Assembly: GCF_001953875.1 (NCBI RefSeq) | Contig: NZ_MQUR01000078.1 | Span: 1-37,559 of the forward strand | DNA length: 37,559 nt | Reading direction: 5' to 3' | From: Streptomyces amritsarensis | Lineage (GTDB): Bacteria > Actinomycetota > Actinomycetes > Streptomycetales > Streptomycetaceae | In this document: positions 16,695-24,988 of the stretch, in pieces | Position numbering within the stretch: the first letter of the stretch is position 1 | Layout: each line of letters opens with the position of its first letter | Position numbers and translations under genes: made by a program | Notes under the pieces: generated by a model | The model's database searches: none | Told to the model about the DNA's origin: nothing | The model's input: only the letters and a program-made list of their open reading frames with translations

Positions 16695-17389
16695 CCGAGG
16701 CCGGAGAGAACGCAGGCACGGGGGAGACCAGGCGCGTCCGGGTGGTGCTCGTCGACGACCACAGGATGTTCCGCACGGGGGTGCAGGCCGAGATCGGTGA
16801 GACCGACCGGACCGGCGTCGAGGTCGTCGGCGAGGCCGCCGACGTCGACCAGGCCGTCACCGTCATCACCGCCACCCGGCCCGAGGTGGTCCTCCTCGAC
16901 GTGCACCTGCCCGGCGGCGGCGGCGTCGAGGTGCTGCGGCGCTGCGCCCCGCTGATGGCGGCCGCCGAGCACCCGGTGCGCTTCCTGGCGCTGTCGGTGT
17001 CCGACGCGGCCGAGGACGTCATCGGTGTGATCCGCGGCGGTGCGCGCGGCTACGTCACCAAGACCATCACCGGCACCGACCTGGTGGACTCGGTCTTCAG
17101 GGTGCAGGACGGGGACGCGGTGTTCTCGCCGCGGCTGGCGGGCTTCGTGCTCGACGCGTTCGCCTCCACGGACGCGCCGCCGGTGGACGAGGACCTGGAC
17201 CGGCTCACGCAGCGCGAGCGCGAGGTGCTGCGGCTGATCGCGCGCGGCTACGCCTACAAGGAGATCGCCAAGCAGCTCTTCATCTCGGTGAAGACGGTGG
17301 AGTCCCACGTCTCGGCGGTACTGCGCAAGCTGCAGCTCTCCAACCGGCACGAGCTGACCCGCTGGGCCACGGCCCGCCGCCTGGTGTGA
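16691..17389 (+). CDS. LuxR/NarL-family response regulator
   Basis: A 232-residue two-domain regulator. The receiver domain contains the acidic pair in 'VVLVDDHRMFRTG', phosphoacceptor Asp70 in 'VVLLDVHLPGGG', a Ser/Thr position in 'FLALSVSD' and Lys in 'GYVTKTI'. The C-terminal LuxR helix-turn-helix is 'LTQREREVLRLIARGYAYKEIA...SVKTVESHVSAVLRKL'. All phosphorelay residues are in place. It starts inside the stop of the kinase gene (ATGA) and must be its partner. Likely targets include the divergent PspC gene, but I do not see a clear repeated binding site. A strong hairpin follows. Confidence 0.95.
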   Translation: MTEAGENAGTGETRRVRVVLVDDHRMFRTGVQAEIGETDRTGVEVVGEAADVDQAVTVITATRPEVVLLDVHLPGGGGVEVLRRCAPLMAAAEHPVRFLALSVSDAAEDVIGVIRGGARGYVTKTITGTDLVDSVFRVQDGDAVFSPRLAGFVLDAFASTDAPPVDEDLDRLTQREREVLRLIARGYAYKEIAKQLFISVKTVESHVSAVLRKLQLSNRHELTRWATARRLV

Positions 17390-17403
17390 TGTCGGGCGGC
17401 CCG

Positions 17404-17434
17404 CGGCCTGCGGTGTGACCCACACCGCAGGCCG
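17404..17434 (+). terminator. Terminator after the two-component operon
   Basis: Perfect 14-bp stem (17404-17417 with 17421-17434), 3-nt loop, 14 nt after the regulator stop codon. Confidence 0.88.
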
Positions 17435-17478
17435 ACTCGGCAACCGGGCTCCCGCCGGCCGCACTCTAGGCTGGCGTG

Positions 17479-18582
17479 ATGAGCTTGACCGGTACACCCT
17501 TCTTCGTGTCGGTGATCGCGCTGACCGTGATCGCCGTCATCCTTCCCCTCGCCGTCTGGAGCAAGGTGCGCGGCCCTGCCGCCGTACGCACCCTGCTCCG
17601 TGCCCTGATGGTGCTGTTCGCCCAGGTCACAGCCGTCGCCGTGGTCTTCGTCGGCGTCAACAGGGCCGAGCACTTCTACAACTCGTGGAGCGATCTGCTC
17701 GGCACCGGCACGTACGTCACCGCGGCCCCCGACCTCGGCCCCGACGGCCTCGGCGGCAAGAAGGTGGAAGAGGCGCCGAAGGTCAAGCAGGCGTTCCAGC
17801 CCGTCGAGGGCCTCGGCGGACGCGTCCAGAAGACCGAGCTCGACGGGAAGGTGTCCGGGGTCAGGGGCGACGTGCTGGTGTGGCTGCCGCCGCAGTACGA
17901 CGACCCGGCCTTCAAGAACAGGAAGTTCCCCGTCGTCGAGCTGATCCCCGGCATCCCGGGCACGGGCAAGTCCTGGTTCCAGGGGCTCAAGGTGCACGAG
18001 GTGCTGGAGCCGCTGATGAAGAGCGGCAAGGTGCAGCCGTTCATCCTCGTCTCGCCGCGCGCCATGCTCGTGGGCAACGGCGACACCGGCTGCGCCAACC
18101 TCCCCGGCAAGGTCAACGCGGACAGCTGGTTCAGCGTCGACGTCCGCAAGATGGTCGTGGACAACTTCCGGGCCTCGGACGAGGCCCGCACCTGGGGCGT
18201 CGCCGGCTACTCGGCCGGCGCCTACTGCGCCGCCAAGCTGGCGATCGCCCACCCCGACCGCTACAGCGCGGCCGTCTCCCTGTCCGGCTACAACGACCCC
18301 GGCCAGGAACCCTCCTCGCTCGTCGCGCAGGACCCGCAGCTGCGTGTGTCGCACAACCTGAAGAACGTCCTCAAGGCCCAGCCGGCGCCGCCGGCGGTCT
18401 CGCTGTGGATGTCGGGCGCCGAGCAGGACGGATACCTGTCGGGCATGGACCTCAAGGCGCTCGCGCAGCAGCCGACCGTGGTGCACGCGGAGAAGGTCAC
18501 CGGCGGCCACAACCTCGACTCGTGGTCCAAGCAGCTGCCGCAGACCTTCGGCTGGCTGAGCGGCGTGGTCAAGGCCCCGTAG
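17479..18582 (+). CDS. Membrane-anchored esterase (esterase D / mycolyltransferase-like alpha/beta hydrolase)
   Basis: A 367-residue protein with two N-terminal membrane helices (about residues 6-26 and 38-60) and a large outer alpha/beta-hydrolase domain of the putative esterase family, which includes feruloyl esterases and the antigen 85 group. The nucleophile is Ser245 in 'GYSAGAYCAAKLA', an acid is likely Asp317 in 'GAEQDGYL', and the base is His344 in 'GGHNLDSW'. The wall or lipid ester it acts on is unknown. ATG 17479 is chosen over the adjacent GTG 17476. There is no ribosome site, but TAGGCT (17467-17472) lies 6 nt upstream, fitting a leaderless mRNA. It converges with the NlpC/P60 gene 38 bp away, with no strong hairpin between. 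Confidence 0.87.
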   Translation: MSLTGTPFFVSVIALTVIAVILPLAVWSKVRGPAAVRTLLRALMVLFAQVTAVAVVFVGVNRAEHFYNSWSDLLGTGTYVTAAPDLGPDGLGGKKVEEAPKVKQAFQPVEGLGGRVQKTELDGKVSGVRGDVLVWLPPQYDDPAFKNRKFPVVELIPGIPGTGKSWFQGLKVHEVLEPLMKSGKVQPFILVSPRAMLVGNGDTGCANLPGKVNADSWFSVDVRKMVVDNFRASDEARTWGVAGYSAGAYCAAKLAIAHPDRYSAAVSLSGYNDPGQEPSSLVAQDPQLRVSHNLKNVLKAQPAPPAVSLWMSGAEQDGYLSGMDLKALAQQPTVVHAEKVTGGHNLDSWSKQLPQTFGWLSGVVKAP

Positions 18583-18620
18583 GAGGGCGGGCTCACGCGG
18601 GACGCCTCACGCGCGGCGCC

Positions 18621-19667
18621 TCACGCCGGGCGGGAGGCGCCGGCCCAGGGCATCGAGTCGATCGGCGCGAGGCGGACCGTCGATCCCGGGCGCGGCGCGT
18701 GGATCATCTGGCCGTTGCCGACGTAGAGGCCGACGTGCGTGATCCCGGAGTAGAAGAACACCAGGTCGCCGGGGGCCAGCTGGTCGCGGGACACACGCCG
18801 GCCGGCGTTGATCTGGGTGTAGGTCGTGCGGGGCAGCGAGACCCCGGCCGAGCGCCAGGCGGCCTGGGTCAGCCCCGAGCAGTCGAAGGAGCCGGGCCCC
18901 GTCGCGCCCCACACGTAGGGCTTGCCGATCGAGGAGTACGCGAAGGCCACGGCGCGAGCCGCGCGGGAGCCGTCGGCGGGCGGCGGGGGCGCGGCGGTGA
19001 CCGGGCCGGAGGGCGCGGTGGCCGCGCCGGGCGCCTGGGCGTCGTAGGCGGCCCGCTCCTCGGCGGTGAGCTTGGCCAGCAGGCGCTTGGCGGCGGCGAG
19101 CTTCTCCTCGGCCTCCGCCTTGTGGGTGGCGAGTTCGTCCCGCCGGGAGCCGAGGTCGGCGAGCCGGCCGGAGGCCTGCTCCCGCAGCTTGGAGACCTCG
19201 TCCAGCTTGCGGCGCACGGTGGTGATCCCGGCGGCGCTGCGGTCCCCGGCGCGGGAGACGAAGGAGGCCTGGGCGAGGTACTCCTGCGGGTCGTCCGCCA
19301 GGGCGAGCTGTACGGCGGTGCCCAGGGATCCGCTGCGGTACTGGGAGGCGGCGAGCGTCCCGAGCGCGCTGCGGGCGGTGTTGAGCTGGTCGGCCTTGCG
19401 GGCGGCCTCGTCGCGCAGGCCGGTCAGTGCCCTTTCGGCCTCGTCGGCCTGCTCCTTCGCCCCGTTGTACCGCTCGGTCGCCGCCTCGGCCTCCTCGTAG
19501 AGGCGGTCCACCTCCGTCTTGATCTGGGCGGGGGTGGGCCGGGGGGCGGCCTGGGAGGTGCCTTCGAAGGCGGTGGCGGTGGCAGCGCCCGCGAGGGCGA
19601 TGGTGGCGGCGGTCCGTACCGAACCGCCGGAGAGCGGGCGCTGCCTGGGCTTTCGATGACTGGCCAC
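18621..19667 (-). CDS. NlpC/P60-family cell-wall peptidase with coiled-coil N-domain
   Basis: A secreted peptidoglycan hydrolase of 348 residues, RipA/CwlO-like. The N-terminus is basic then hydrophobic ('SVRTAATIALAGAATATAF'), a signal peptide. A long Ala/Glu/Lys-rich coiled coil spans about residues 45-200, followed by a Pro/Ala linker and the NlpC/P60 domain. Catalytic residues: Cys263 in 'FDCSGLTQAAW', His311 in 'THVGLYVG', and a third polar residue at His323 in 'MIHAPRPG'. The family cuts the D-gamma-glutamyl-diaminopimelate bond. GTG 19667 is chosen over the longer in-frame ATG 19781 because it places the signal sequence at the N-terminus, with GAGG 5 nt before it. I looked for a c-di-AMP riboswitch upstream and did not find one. 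Confidence 0.9.
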   Translation of the reverse strand: MASHRKPRQRPLSGGSVRTAATIALAGAATATAFEGTSQAAPRPTPAQIKTEVDRLYEEAEAATERYNGAKEQADEAERALTGLRDEAARKADQLNTARSALGTLAASQYRSGSLGTAVQLALADDPQEYLAQASFVSRAGDRSAAGITTVRRKLDEVSKLREQASGRLADLGSRRDELATHKAEAEEKLAAAKRLLAKLTAEERAAYDAQAPGAATAPSGPVTAAPPPPADGSRAARAVAFAYSSIGKPYVWGATGPGSFDCSGLTQAAWRSAGVSLPRTTYTQINAGRRVSRDQLAPGDLVFFYSGITHVGLYVGNGQMIHAPRPGSTVRLAPIDSMPWAGASRPA

Positions 19668-19784
19668 GAGGGCCTCACGTCCTTCCTCTGCCGGTGCTTG
19701 GAGGAGGACGCTAGACCCGGAGGTAACGGGCGGATGACGTGATGACCGTAAGTGCCCCGATGCGACCGGAGCTGGCCGCACAGG

Positions 19785-19805
19785 ACCGGAATGGATCGTT
19801 CCGGT
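19785..19805 (-). terminator. Short hairpin after the small membrane-protein gene
   Basis: Perfect 7-bp stem (19785-19791 with 19799-19805), 7-nt loop, 5 nt beyond the stop of the minus-strand gene ending at 19811. It is weaker than other terminators in the window. Confidence 0.45.
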
Positions 19806-19810
19806 GTGGG

Positions 19811-20164
19811 TCAGTGCCAGAGAAGGGCGATGAAGATGTTGATCACGGTCAGTCCGCCGACCGCGCCGAACAGCGCCGTGTCCACGTGCTCCTCATCACG
19901 CTTGACGTAGACGAGGGCGAGGATCACGAACAGGAGGGCGAGCTTCACGCCGACCTTGATGTGGTTGACGGGCGTGCCGTCCATCTCGTTGAAGCCGACG
20001 AGGAGCACGCCGGTGACGAGCATGGTCAGCGCGCCGTGCAGCATGGCGGGCGTGAAGCGGGCGGTGCCCGCGCTCATCGCCTTCATCTGGGTCAGGAAGC
20101 CGCCGAGGAGGGCGGCGATCCCGATGATGTGCAGGCCGACGAAGACACTGATGAGTACGTCCAT
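19811..20164 (-). CDS. Small integral membrane protein, four helices
   Basis: A 117-residue hydrophobic protein ('MDVLISVFVGLHIIGIAALLGGF...') with four predicted transmembrane helices and a short Lys/Asp/Glu-rich loop ('VYVKRDEEHVD'). It resembles conserved actinobacterial membrane proteins without known function. The frame is open 46 codons further, but ATG 20164 begins the first helix directly. There is no ribosome site; TACGCT (20178-20173 on the minus strand) lies 8 nt before the ATG, consistent with a leaderless transcript. It diverges from the ArsR-type gene with 176 bp between starts. Confidence 0.8.
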   Translation of the reverse strand: MDVLISVFVGLHIIGIAALLGGFLTQMKAMSAGTARFTPAMLHGALTMLVTGVLLVGFNEMDGTPVNHIKVGVKLALLFVILALVYVKRDEEHVDTALFGAVGGLTVINIFIALLWH

Positions 20165-20314
20165 GGCAGTCGAGCGTACGGGTGCGGACGGGCGGCCGAG
20201 GAAGCGGGTCAGCCCCTCGGTGACGGCCCGCCGGGCCGCCGCTGCGGGGACGGCGGCGGCTGCCGCCGACGCGCACGGCCCGGGCGTGGAGCGGGCCGGC
20301 ACTCGGCACTGTCC

Positions 20315-20331
20315 GTACGAGAACTGCGTAC
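20315..20331 (+). promoter_or_regulatory. Possible ArsR operator overlapping its own -10
   Basis: Inverted repeat GTACG (20315-20319), 7 nt, CGTAC (20327-20331). The right arm overlaps the TACAGT -10-like hexamer (20329-20334), which ends 6 nt before the arsR-type start codon. This is a good place for autorepression, but the arms are short. Confidence 0.4.
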
Positions 20332-20340
20332 AGTGGGGGC

Positions 20341-20688
20341 ATGCCTGCCGCTGCCGACCTGACCCACCCCGCCGCCGACCGCCTCGAGCTGGTCGACGTC
20401 CTGGCGGCGCTCGGGCATCCCGTCCGGCTGGAGATCGTCCGCAGGCTCGCCTCCGGCGAGGAGGCCTTCTGCGGCGAGGTCGTGCCCGACCTGCCCCGGT
20501 CGAGCGTCACGCACCACCTCAGGACGCTGCGCGAGAGCGGAGTGATCTGCCAGCGCCCCCAGGGCCGCAGGCTCTCCCTCGCGCTGCGCCGCGACGACCT
20601 GGAGCTCCGCTTCCCCGGTCTGCTGGAACTCGTGCTGGCCTGTCGGTCCCGCCCCCTAGACTCGGAATGCGATGAGCAGCCTCTTTGA
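20341..20688 (+). CDS. ArsR/SmtB-family transcriptional regulator
   Basis: A 115-residue winged helix-turn-helix protein. 'LAALGHPVRLEIVRRLASGE' is the standard ArsR opening helix pair, and 'LPRSSVTHHLRTLRESGVI' is the recognition helix-turn-helix, followed by a short wing ('QRPQGRRLSLAL'). The classic ELCVCDL metal motif is absent; only Cys44 is near that position, so it is unlikely to be a canonical arsenic sensor. The start lies 6 nt after TACAGT, with a G5 stretch in between, so initiation may be leaderless or use that G-run. Its last 17 bases overlap the start of pcrA. The neighbouring divergent membrane protein is a possible target. Confidence 0.88.
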   Translation: MPAAADLTHPAADRLELVDVLAALGHPVRLEIVRRLASGEEAFCGEVVPDLPRSSVTHHLRTLRESGVICQRPQGRRLSLALRRDDLELRFPGLLELVLACRSRPLDSECDEQPL

Positions 20689-23188
20689 CGACAGCTTCCT
20701 GGCGGACCTCACCCCCTCCGACGAGGTCCCGCCGCCGCCCGAGGAGTACCCCGCCCCCGAGGCGGGGGCGGACGACCTCTTCGGCGGTCACTTCGACGTG
20801 CCCATGACCGGGGACGCGTACTACCGGGACGGCGCCCCCAAGCCCGTCATCGACCCGGCGGCGCTCCTCGACGGCCTGAACGAGCAGCAGGCCGCCGCCG
20901 TGGTGCACGCGGGCTCCCCCCTGCTCATCGTGGCCGGCGCCGGCTCCGGCAAGACCAGGGTGCTCACGCACCGCATCGGCCACCTGCTGGCCGCCCGGAA
21001 CGTCCACCCCGGCCAGATCCTGGCGATCACCTTCACCAACAAGGCCGCAGGCGAGATGAAGGAGCGCGTCGAGGGCCTGGTCGGTCCGCGCGCGGGCGCC
21101 ATGTGGGTCTCCACCTTCCACAGCGCGTGCGTGCGCATCCTGCGCCGCGAGTCCAAGCGGCTCGGTTTCACGTCCTCGTTCTCGATCTACGACGCGGCCG
21201 ACTCCAAGCGCCTGATGGCGCTCGTCTGCCGCGACCTGGACCTGGACCCGAAGAAGTTCCCGCCGAAGTCCTTCAACGCCAAGATCTCGAACCTGAAGAA
21301 CGAGCTGATAGACGAAGAGGCCTTCGCCGACCAGGCCGCCGACGGTTTCGAGAAGACGCTCGCCCAGGCGTACGCGATGTACCAGGCGCGGCTGCGCGAG
21401 GCCAACGCCCTCGACTTCGACGACATCATCATGACCACGGTGCACCTGCTCCAGGCCTTCCCGGACGTCGCCGAGCACTACCGGCGCCGCTTCCGGCACG
21501 TCCTGGTCGACGAGTACCAGGACACCAACCACGCGCAGTACACGCTCGTGCGCGAGCTGGTCGGCACCGGCTACCCGGACCTGCCCCCGGCCGAGCTGTG
21601 CGTGGTGGGTGACGCCGACCAGTCGATCTACGCCTTCCGCGGCGCGACCATCCGCAACATCCTCCAGTTCGAGGAGGACTACAAGGACGCGACGACGATC
21701 CTGCTGGAGCAGAACTACCGCTCCACGCAGACGATCCTCTCCGCCGCCAACGCAGTCATCGAGCGCAACGAGAACCGCCGCGCCAAGAACCTGTGGACCG
21801 AGGCCGGCACCGGCGCGGTCATCACCGGCTACGTCGCGGACACCGAGCACGACGAGGCGCAGTTCGTCGCCGACGAGATCGACCGGCTCACCGACGCCGG
21901 CGACGCCAAGGCCGGCGACGTCGCGATCTTCTACCGGACCAACGCCCAGTCCCGCGTGTTCGAGGAGATCTTCATCCGGGTCGGCCTGCCGTACAAGGTC
22001 GTCGGCGGCGTCCGCTTCTACGAGCGCAAGGAGGTCCGCGACGTCCTCGCGTACCTGCGCGTCCTCGCGAACCCGGAGGACAACGTCCCGCTGCGCCGCA
22101 TCCTGAACGTCCCCAAGCGCGGCATCGGCGAGCGCGCCGAGGCGATGATCGACGCCCTCGCGCTGCGCGAGAAGATCACCTTCCCGCAGGCGCTGCGGCG
22201 CGTCGACGAGGCCTTCGGCATGGCGGCCCGCTCCACCAACGCGGTGAAGCGGTTCAACACGCTGATGGAGGAGCTGCGTACGATCGTCGACTCGGGCGCC
22301 GGCCCGGCGGTGGTGCTGGAGGCGGTCCTGGAGCGCACCGGCTACCTCGCCGAACTCCAGGCGTCGACCGACCCGCAGGACGAGACGCGCATCGAGAACC
22401 TCCAGGAACTGGCCGCCGTGGCCCTGGAGTTCGAGCAGGCGCGCGAGGCCGCGGCCGCCGAGGCGCCGGAGGGTACGGCGCCGGCGGGTCCCGGCACGCT
22501 CGCCGAGTTCCTGGAGCAGGTCGCCCTCGTCGCCGACTCCGACCAGATCCCCGACGAGGACGAGGACGGCTCCGGCGTCATCACCCTCATGACCCTGCAC
22601 ACCGCCAAGGGCCTGGAGTTCCCGGTGGTCTTCCTGACGGGCATGGAGGACGGGGTCTTCCCGCACATGCGCGCGCTGGGCCAGACCAAGGAACTGGAGG
22701 AGGAGCGCCGCCTCGCCTACGTCGGCATCACGCGGGCGCGCGAACGGCTGTACCTGACCCGGTCCGGCATGCGCAGCGCGTGGGGCACCCCCTCGTACAA
22801 CCCGCCGTCGCGGTTCCTGGAGGAGATCCCGGACCAGTACCTGCAGTGGAAGCGCACGGGGGCGGCCCAGAAGCCGGCCGGCCCGATGCGCAGTTCGGGC
22901 TACGGCTCGGGCACGGGCGGCGGACGGTCCTCCTTCGGCACCTCGCCCGAGGCCTTCCTGTCCTCGTCGCGTACGAAATCGGGCCCGTCCGGGTTCGCGA
23001 CGCGCCGGGCCGCCGACAAGCCCGTCATCGCGCTGGTGGTCGGGGACCGTGTCACGCACGACCAGTTCGGGCTCGGCACCGTGATGGAGGTCAAGGGAGC
23101 GGGCGCGGACGCGCAGGCCACCATCGACTTCGGCGACGACAAGCCCAAGCGGCTGCTGCTGCGGTACGCGCCGGTGCAGAAGCTCTGA
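20672..23188 (+). CDS. pcrA: ATP-dependent DNA helicase PcrA (UvrD/Rep superfamily 1)
   Basis: An 838-residue 3'-5' helicase used in repair and in removing proteins or RNA polymerase from DNA. SF1 motifs are in order: Walker A 'GAGSGKTRVLTHRI' with Lys94, motif Ia 'ITFTNKAAGEM', Walker B 'VDEYQDTN' with Asp280-Glu281, 'GDADQSIYAFRGA', 'LEQNYRST', 'LMTLHTAKGLEFPVVF' and 'YVGITRARERL'. A C-terminal Tudor-like tail ('DRVTHDQFGLGTVMEVKG') is the part that contacts RNA polymerase in PcrA/UvrD. The N-terminus has an extra acidic, disordered stretch of about 60 residues, common in actinomycetes. ATG 20672 overlaps the ArsR-type gene by 17 bp, with TAGACT 9 nt upstream, so it may have its own promoter. 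Confidence 0.96.
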   Translation: MSSLFDDSFLADLTPSDEVPPPPEEYPAPEAGADDLFGGHFDVPMTGDAYYRDGAPKPVIDPAALLDGLNEQQAAAVVHAGSPLLIVAGAGSGKTRVLTHRIGHLLAARNVHPGQILAITFTNKAAGEMKERVEGLVGPRAGAMWVSTFHSACVRILRRESKRLGFTSSFSIYDAADSKRLMALVCRDLDLDPKKFPPKSFNAKISNLKNELIDEEAFADQAADGFEKTLAQAYAMYQARLREANALDFDDIIMTTVHLLQAFPDVAEHYRRRFRHVLVDEYQDTNHAQYTLVRELVGTGYPDLPPAELCVVGDADQSIYAFRGATIRNILQFEEDYKDATTILLEQNYRSTQTILSAANAVIERNENRRAKNLWTEAGTGAVITGYVADTEHDEAQFVADEIDRLTDAGDAKAGDVAIFYRTNAQSRVFEEIFIRVGLPYKVVGGVRFYERKEVRDVLAYLRVLANPEDNVPLRRILNVPKRGIGERAEAMIDALALREKITFPQALRRVDEAFGMAARSTNAVKRFNTLMEELRTIVDSGAGPAVVLEAVLERTGYLAELQASTDPQDETRIENLQELAAVALEFEQAREAAAAEAPEGTAPAGPGTLAEFLEQVALVADSDQIPDEDEDGSGVITLMTLHTAKGLEFPVVFLTGMEDGVFPHMRALGQTKELEEERRLAYVGITRARERLYLTRSGMRSAWGTPSYNPPSRFLEEIPDQYLQWKRTGAAQKPAGPMRSSGYGSGTGGGRSSFGTSPEAFLSSSRTKSGPSGFATRRAADKPVIALVVGDRVTHDQFGLGTVMEVKGAGADAQATIDFGDDKPKRLLLRYAPVQKL

Positions 23189-23215
23189 GGGCCGGCCGGG
23201 CACCCCGGACGCACG

Positions 23216-23247
23216 GGTGCCCGGCAGCGAGAACGCTGCCGGGCACC
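23216..23247 (+). terminator. Bidirectional hairpin between pcrA and the M23 gene
   Basis: Perfect 14-bp stem (23216-23229 with 23234-23247) and a 4-nt loop. It lies 27 nt after the pcrA stop and 25 nt beyond the stop of the convergent M23 gene, so it can serve both. Confidence 0.9.
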
Positions 23248-23272
23248 TGTGGAACCGGTCGTGGCGAGGTGC

Positions 23273-24874
23273 TTACCTCGGGTCCAGGCCCTTGCTGCGC
23301 AGCCAGGCCAGGGGGTCGATCGCGGAGCCGCCGCCGGGGCGGACCTCGAAGTGCAGGTGCGGGCCGGTGGAGTTGCCGGAGTTGCCCGAGTAGGCGATGA
23401 CGTCGCCCGCCTTGACCTTGCCGCCGCGGATCTTGGTGGAGCTGAGGTGGCAGTACCAGGTCTCGGTGCCGTCGGGCGCGGTCACTATGGCCATGTTCCC
23501 GTAGGCGCTGTTGTACTGCGTGCGTACCGTGCCGTCGGTGGCGGCCATGACGGGGGTGCCGTAGGACACCGGGAAGTCGATGCCGGTGTGCACCGACATC
23601 CACATGCCGCCGGCCTGGCCGAAGCTGGCGCTGAGGCCGTGCTGCGCCACGGGGATCGCGAACTTGGGGCGGGCGGCCTCCTTGGCCGCGGCCTCCTCGG
23701 CCTTCTTCTTCTTTTCCTCTTCTTGGCGCTCGCGCAGGTCGATGCGCTCCTGCGTGCGGCTCGCGCGGTCCGCGAAGTCGCCCGCGTCGGCGCTGAGCGC
23801 GACCAGCTGGGTGTCGAGCTTGGTGTTCGCGGCGACCGGCTTCACCGAGGCCGGGTCGGGCGCGGCCATCGTGGTGGTGTCCTCGCCGGGCTTGTCCGTG
23901 CCGGTCAGCCCGCCGACGGAGGCGGCCGCGACGCCCGCGACGCCCATGACGCAGGCGGAGGGAACCGCGACGGTCAGCAGGGCGGAACGCTTCGCCGGGG
24001 TGCGCCGGCGGCCGCCGGTCGCCTTGCCGCCGCCGGCCTTGGCGGTGCCCTTGCCGGCGGTCCGGCGCGCGGAGCGCGGCGCGGAGGTCACCGGCATCGC
24101 CTGGGTGGGCATGTCGTGCACGCCGTGCAGTTCGTGGACCTCGGGCAGCTCGTACTCCTCGGCCGCCTCGGGTGCCGGGTCGGAGAGCACCTCGAAGACG
24201 GCGGTCTCGCTGTACGTGTCGGTCGCGGCCGCGGTCGCGGTCTCCGGCTCCGTCGCGGCGGCCTGGGCCTCGTGGACGTAGCCGTCGGTGCCGAGGGTGG
24301 TCGTGCCGTACGCGTAGTCCTGCTGCGCGGGCTGGTAGTCGTACGCGTATGCGGCCTCGGGCTGCGCCGGGGTCTGCGTGACGGTGTTCCAGGCGGTCGC
24401 GTCGTAGGCGCCGGTCTCGGTGCCGGTGGTGCCGAAGCCCGGCATCGCCCAGTGGCCGGTCTGCTCGGCGGAGGTGTCGTAGCCGAAGGAGGCCGTCGGA
24501 TAGGCGGTGTAGCCGGAGTAGTCCGCATCCGTACCCGTACCGGCGCCCGTGCCGGCCGCGTTCCAGGCGCTCGCGTCCCAGCTCCCGGTGGTGTCCTCGG
24601 GTGCGGACTGCGAGGGGATCGTGGACAGGTAGGGGTCCTGGGAGGTCCACGCGGTGGTGTCGTACGCGCCGGTGTCGTAGGAGCCGTAGGCGGCGTAGTT
24701 GACCCCTTGGCCCTGCGTTTCGTAGGAAACGTAGGCCGAGTCACCAGCGAAAGCGGTGGTGGAAAGGCCGTCATACCCGGCATCCGGGTACTGGCCCGAC
24801 GAGGGGCGGTCGTTCACCAACTTCTCTTTCGCCTCGGCAGTGGGGGCCTGGGTGGCCGGGAACTCGAAGTTCAC
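23273..24874 (-). CDS. Membrane-anchored M23-family peptidoglycan endopeptidase
   Basis: A 533-residue protein. Residues 1 to about 290 have no signal peptide and are low-complexity, rich in Tyr, Thr, Ala, Gly and Asp, ending in a strongly basic stretch ('GGRRRTPAKR'). One transmembrane helix follows (about 295-318), then a Glu/Lys-rich coiled coil and the M23 (LytM) domain outside. Zinc ligands: His429 and Asp433 in 'HTGIDFP', His508 in 'HLHFEV', with His506 as catalytic partner, so it should be an active metallo-endopeptidase cutting wall peptides. The GTG start has no Shine-Dalgarno sequence but sits about 13 nt after a predicted transcription start. The long cytosolic tail could bind a divisome or cytoskeletal partner, but nothing in the window shows this. 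Confidence 0.92.
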   Translation of the reverse strand: MNFEFPATQAPTAEAKEKLVNDRPSSGQYPDAGYDGLSTTAFAGDSAYVSYETQGQGVNYAAYGSYDTGAYDTTAWTSQDPYLSTIPSQSAPEDTTGSWDASAWNAAGTGAGTGTDADYSGYTAYPTASFGYDTSAEQTGHWAMPGFGTTGTETGAYDATAWNTVTQTPAQPEAAYAYDYQPAQQDYAYGTTTLGTDGYVHEAQAAATEPETATAAATDTYSETAVFEVLSDPAPEAAEEYELPEVHELHGVHDMPTQAMPVTSAPRSARRTAGKGTAKAGGGKATGGRRRTPAKRSALLTVAVPSACVMGVAGVAAASVGGLTGTDKPGEDTTTMAAPDPASVKPVAANTKLDTQLVALSADAGDFADRASRTQERIDLRERQEEEKKKKAEEAAAKEAARPKFAIPVAQHGLSASFGQAGGMWMSVHTGIDFPVSYGTPVMAATDGTVRTQYNSAYGNMAIVTAPDGTETWYCHLSSTKIRGGKVKAGDVIAYSGNSGNSTGPHLHFEVRPGGGSAIDPLAWLRSKGLDPR

Positions 24875-24894
24875 CGGAGGAGAGCAGTGGCGTG

Positions 24895-24924
24895 ACTGTA
24901 CCCGGCGGTTACTCGCAACGACAA
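24895..24924 (-). promoter_or_regulatory. Sigma-70 (HrdB)-type promoter of the M23 gene
   Basis: On the minus strand TTGTCG (24924-24919), 18 nt, TACAGT (24900-24895). Predicted start near 24888, a 13-nt leader without Shine-Dalgarno. Confidence 0.55.
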
Positions 24925-24965
24925 TCTTCGCCGGGTCCCCAGATCAGCGGAACCGGGCATTCGGC

Positions 24966-24988
24966 CGTCTTTCGGTCGCCGAAAGACG
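24966..24988 (-). terminator. Terminator of the lipase gene
   Basis: Perfect 10-bp stem (24966-24975 with 24979-24988), 3-nt loop, 50 nt beyond the lipase stop and upstream of the M23 promoter. Confidence 0.65.
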
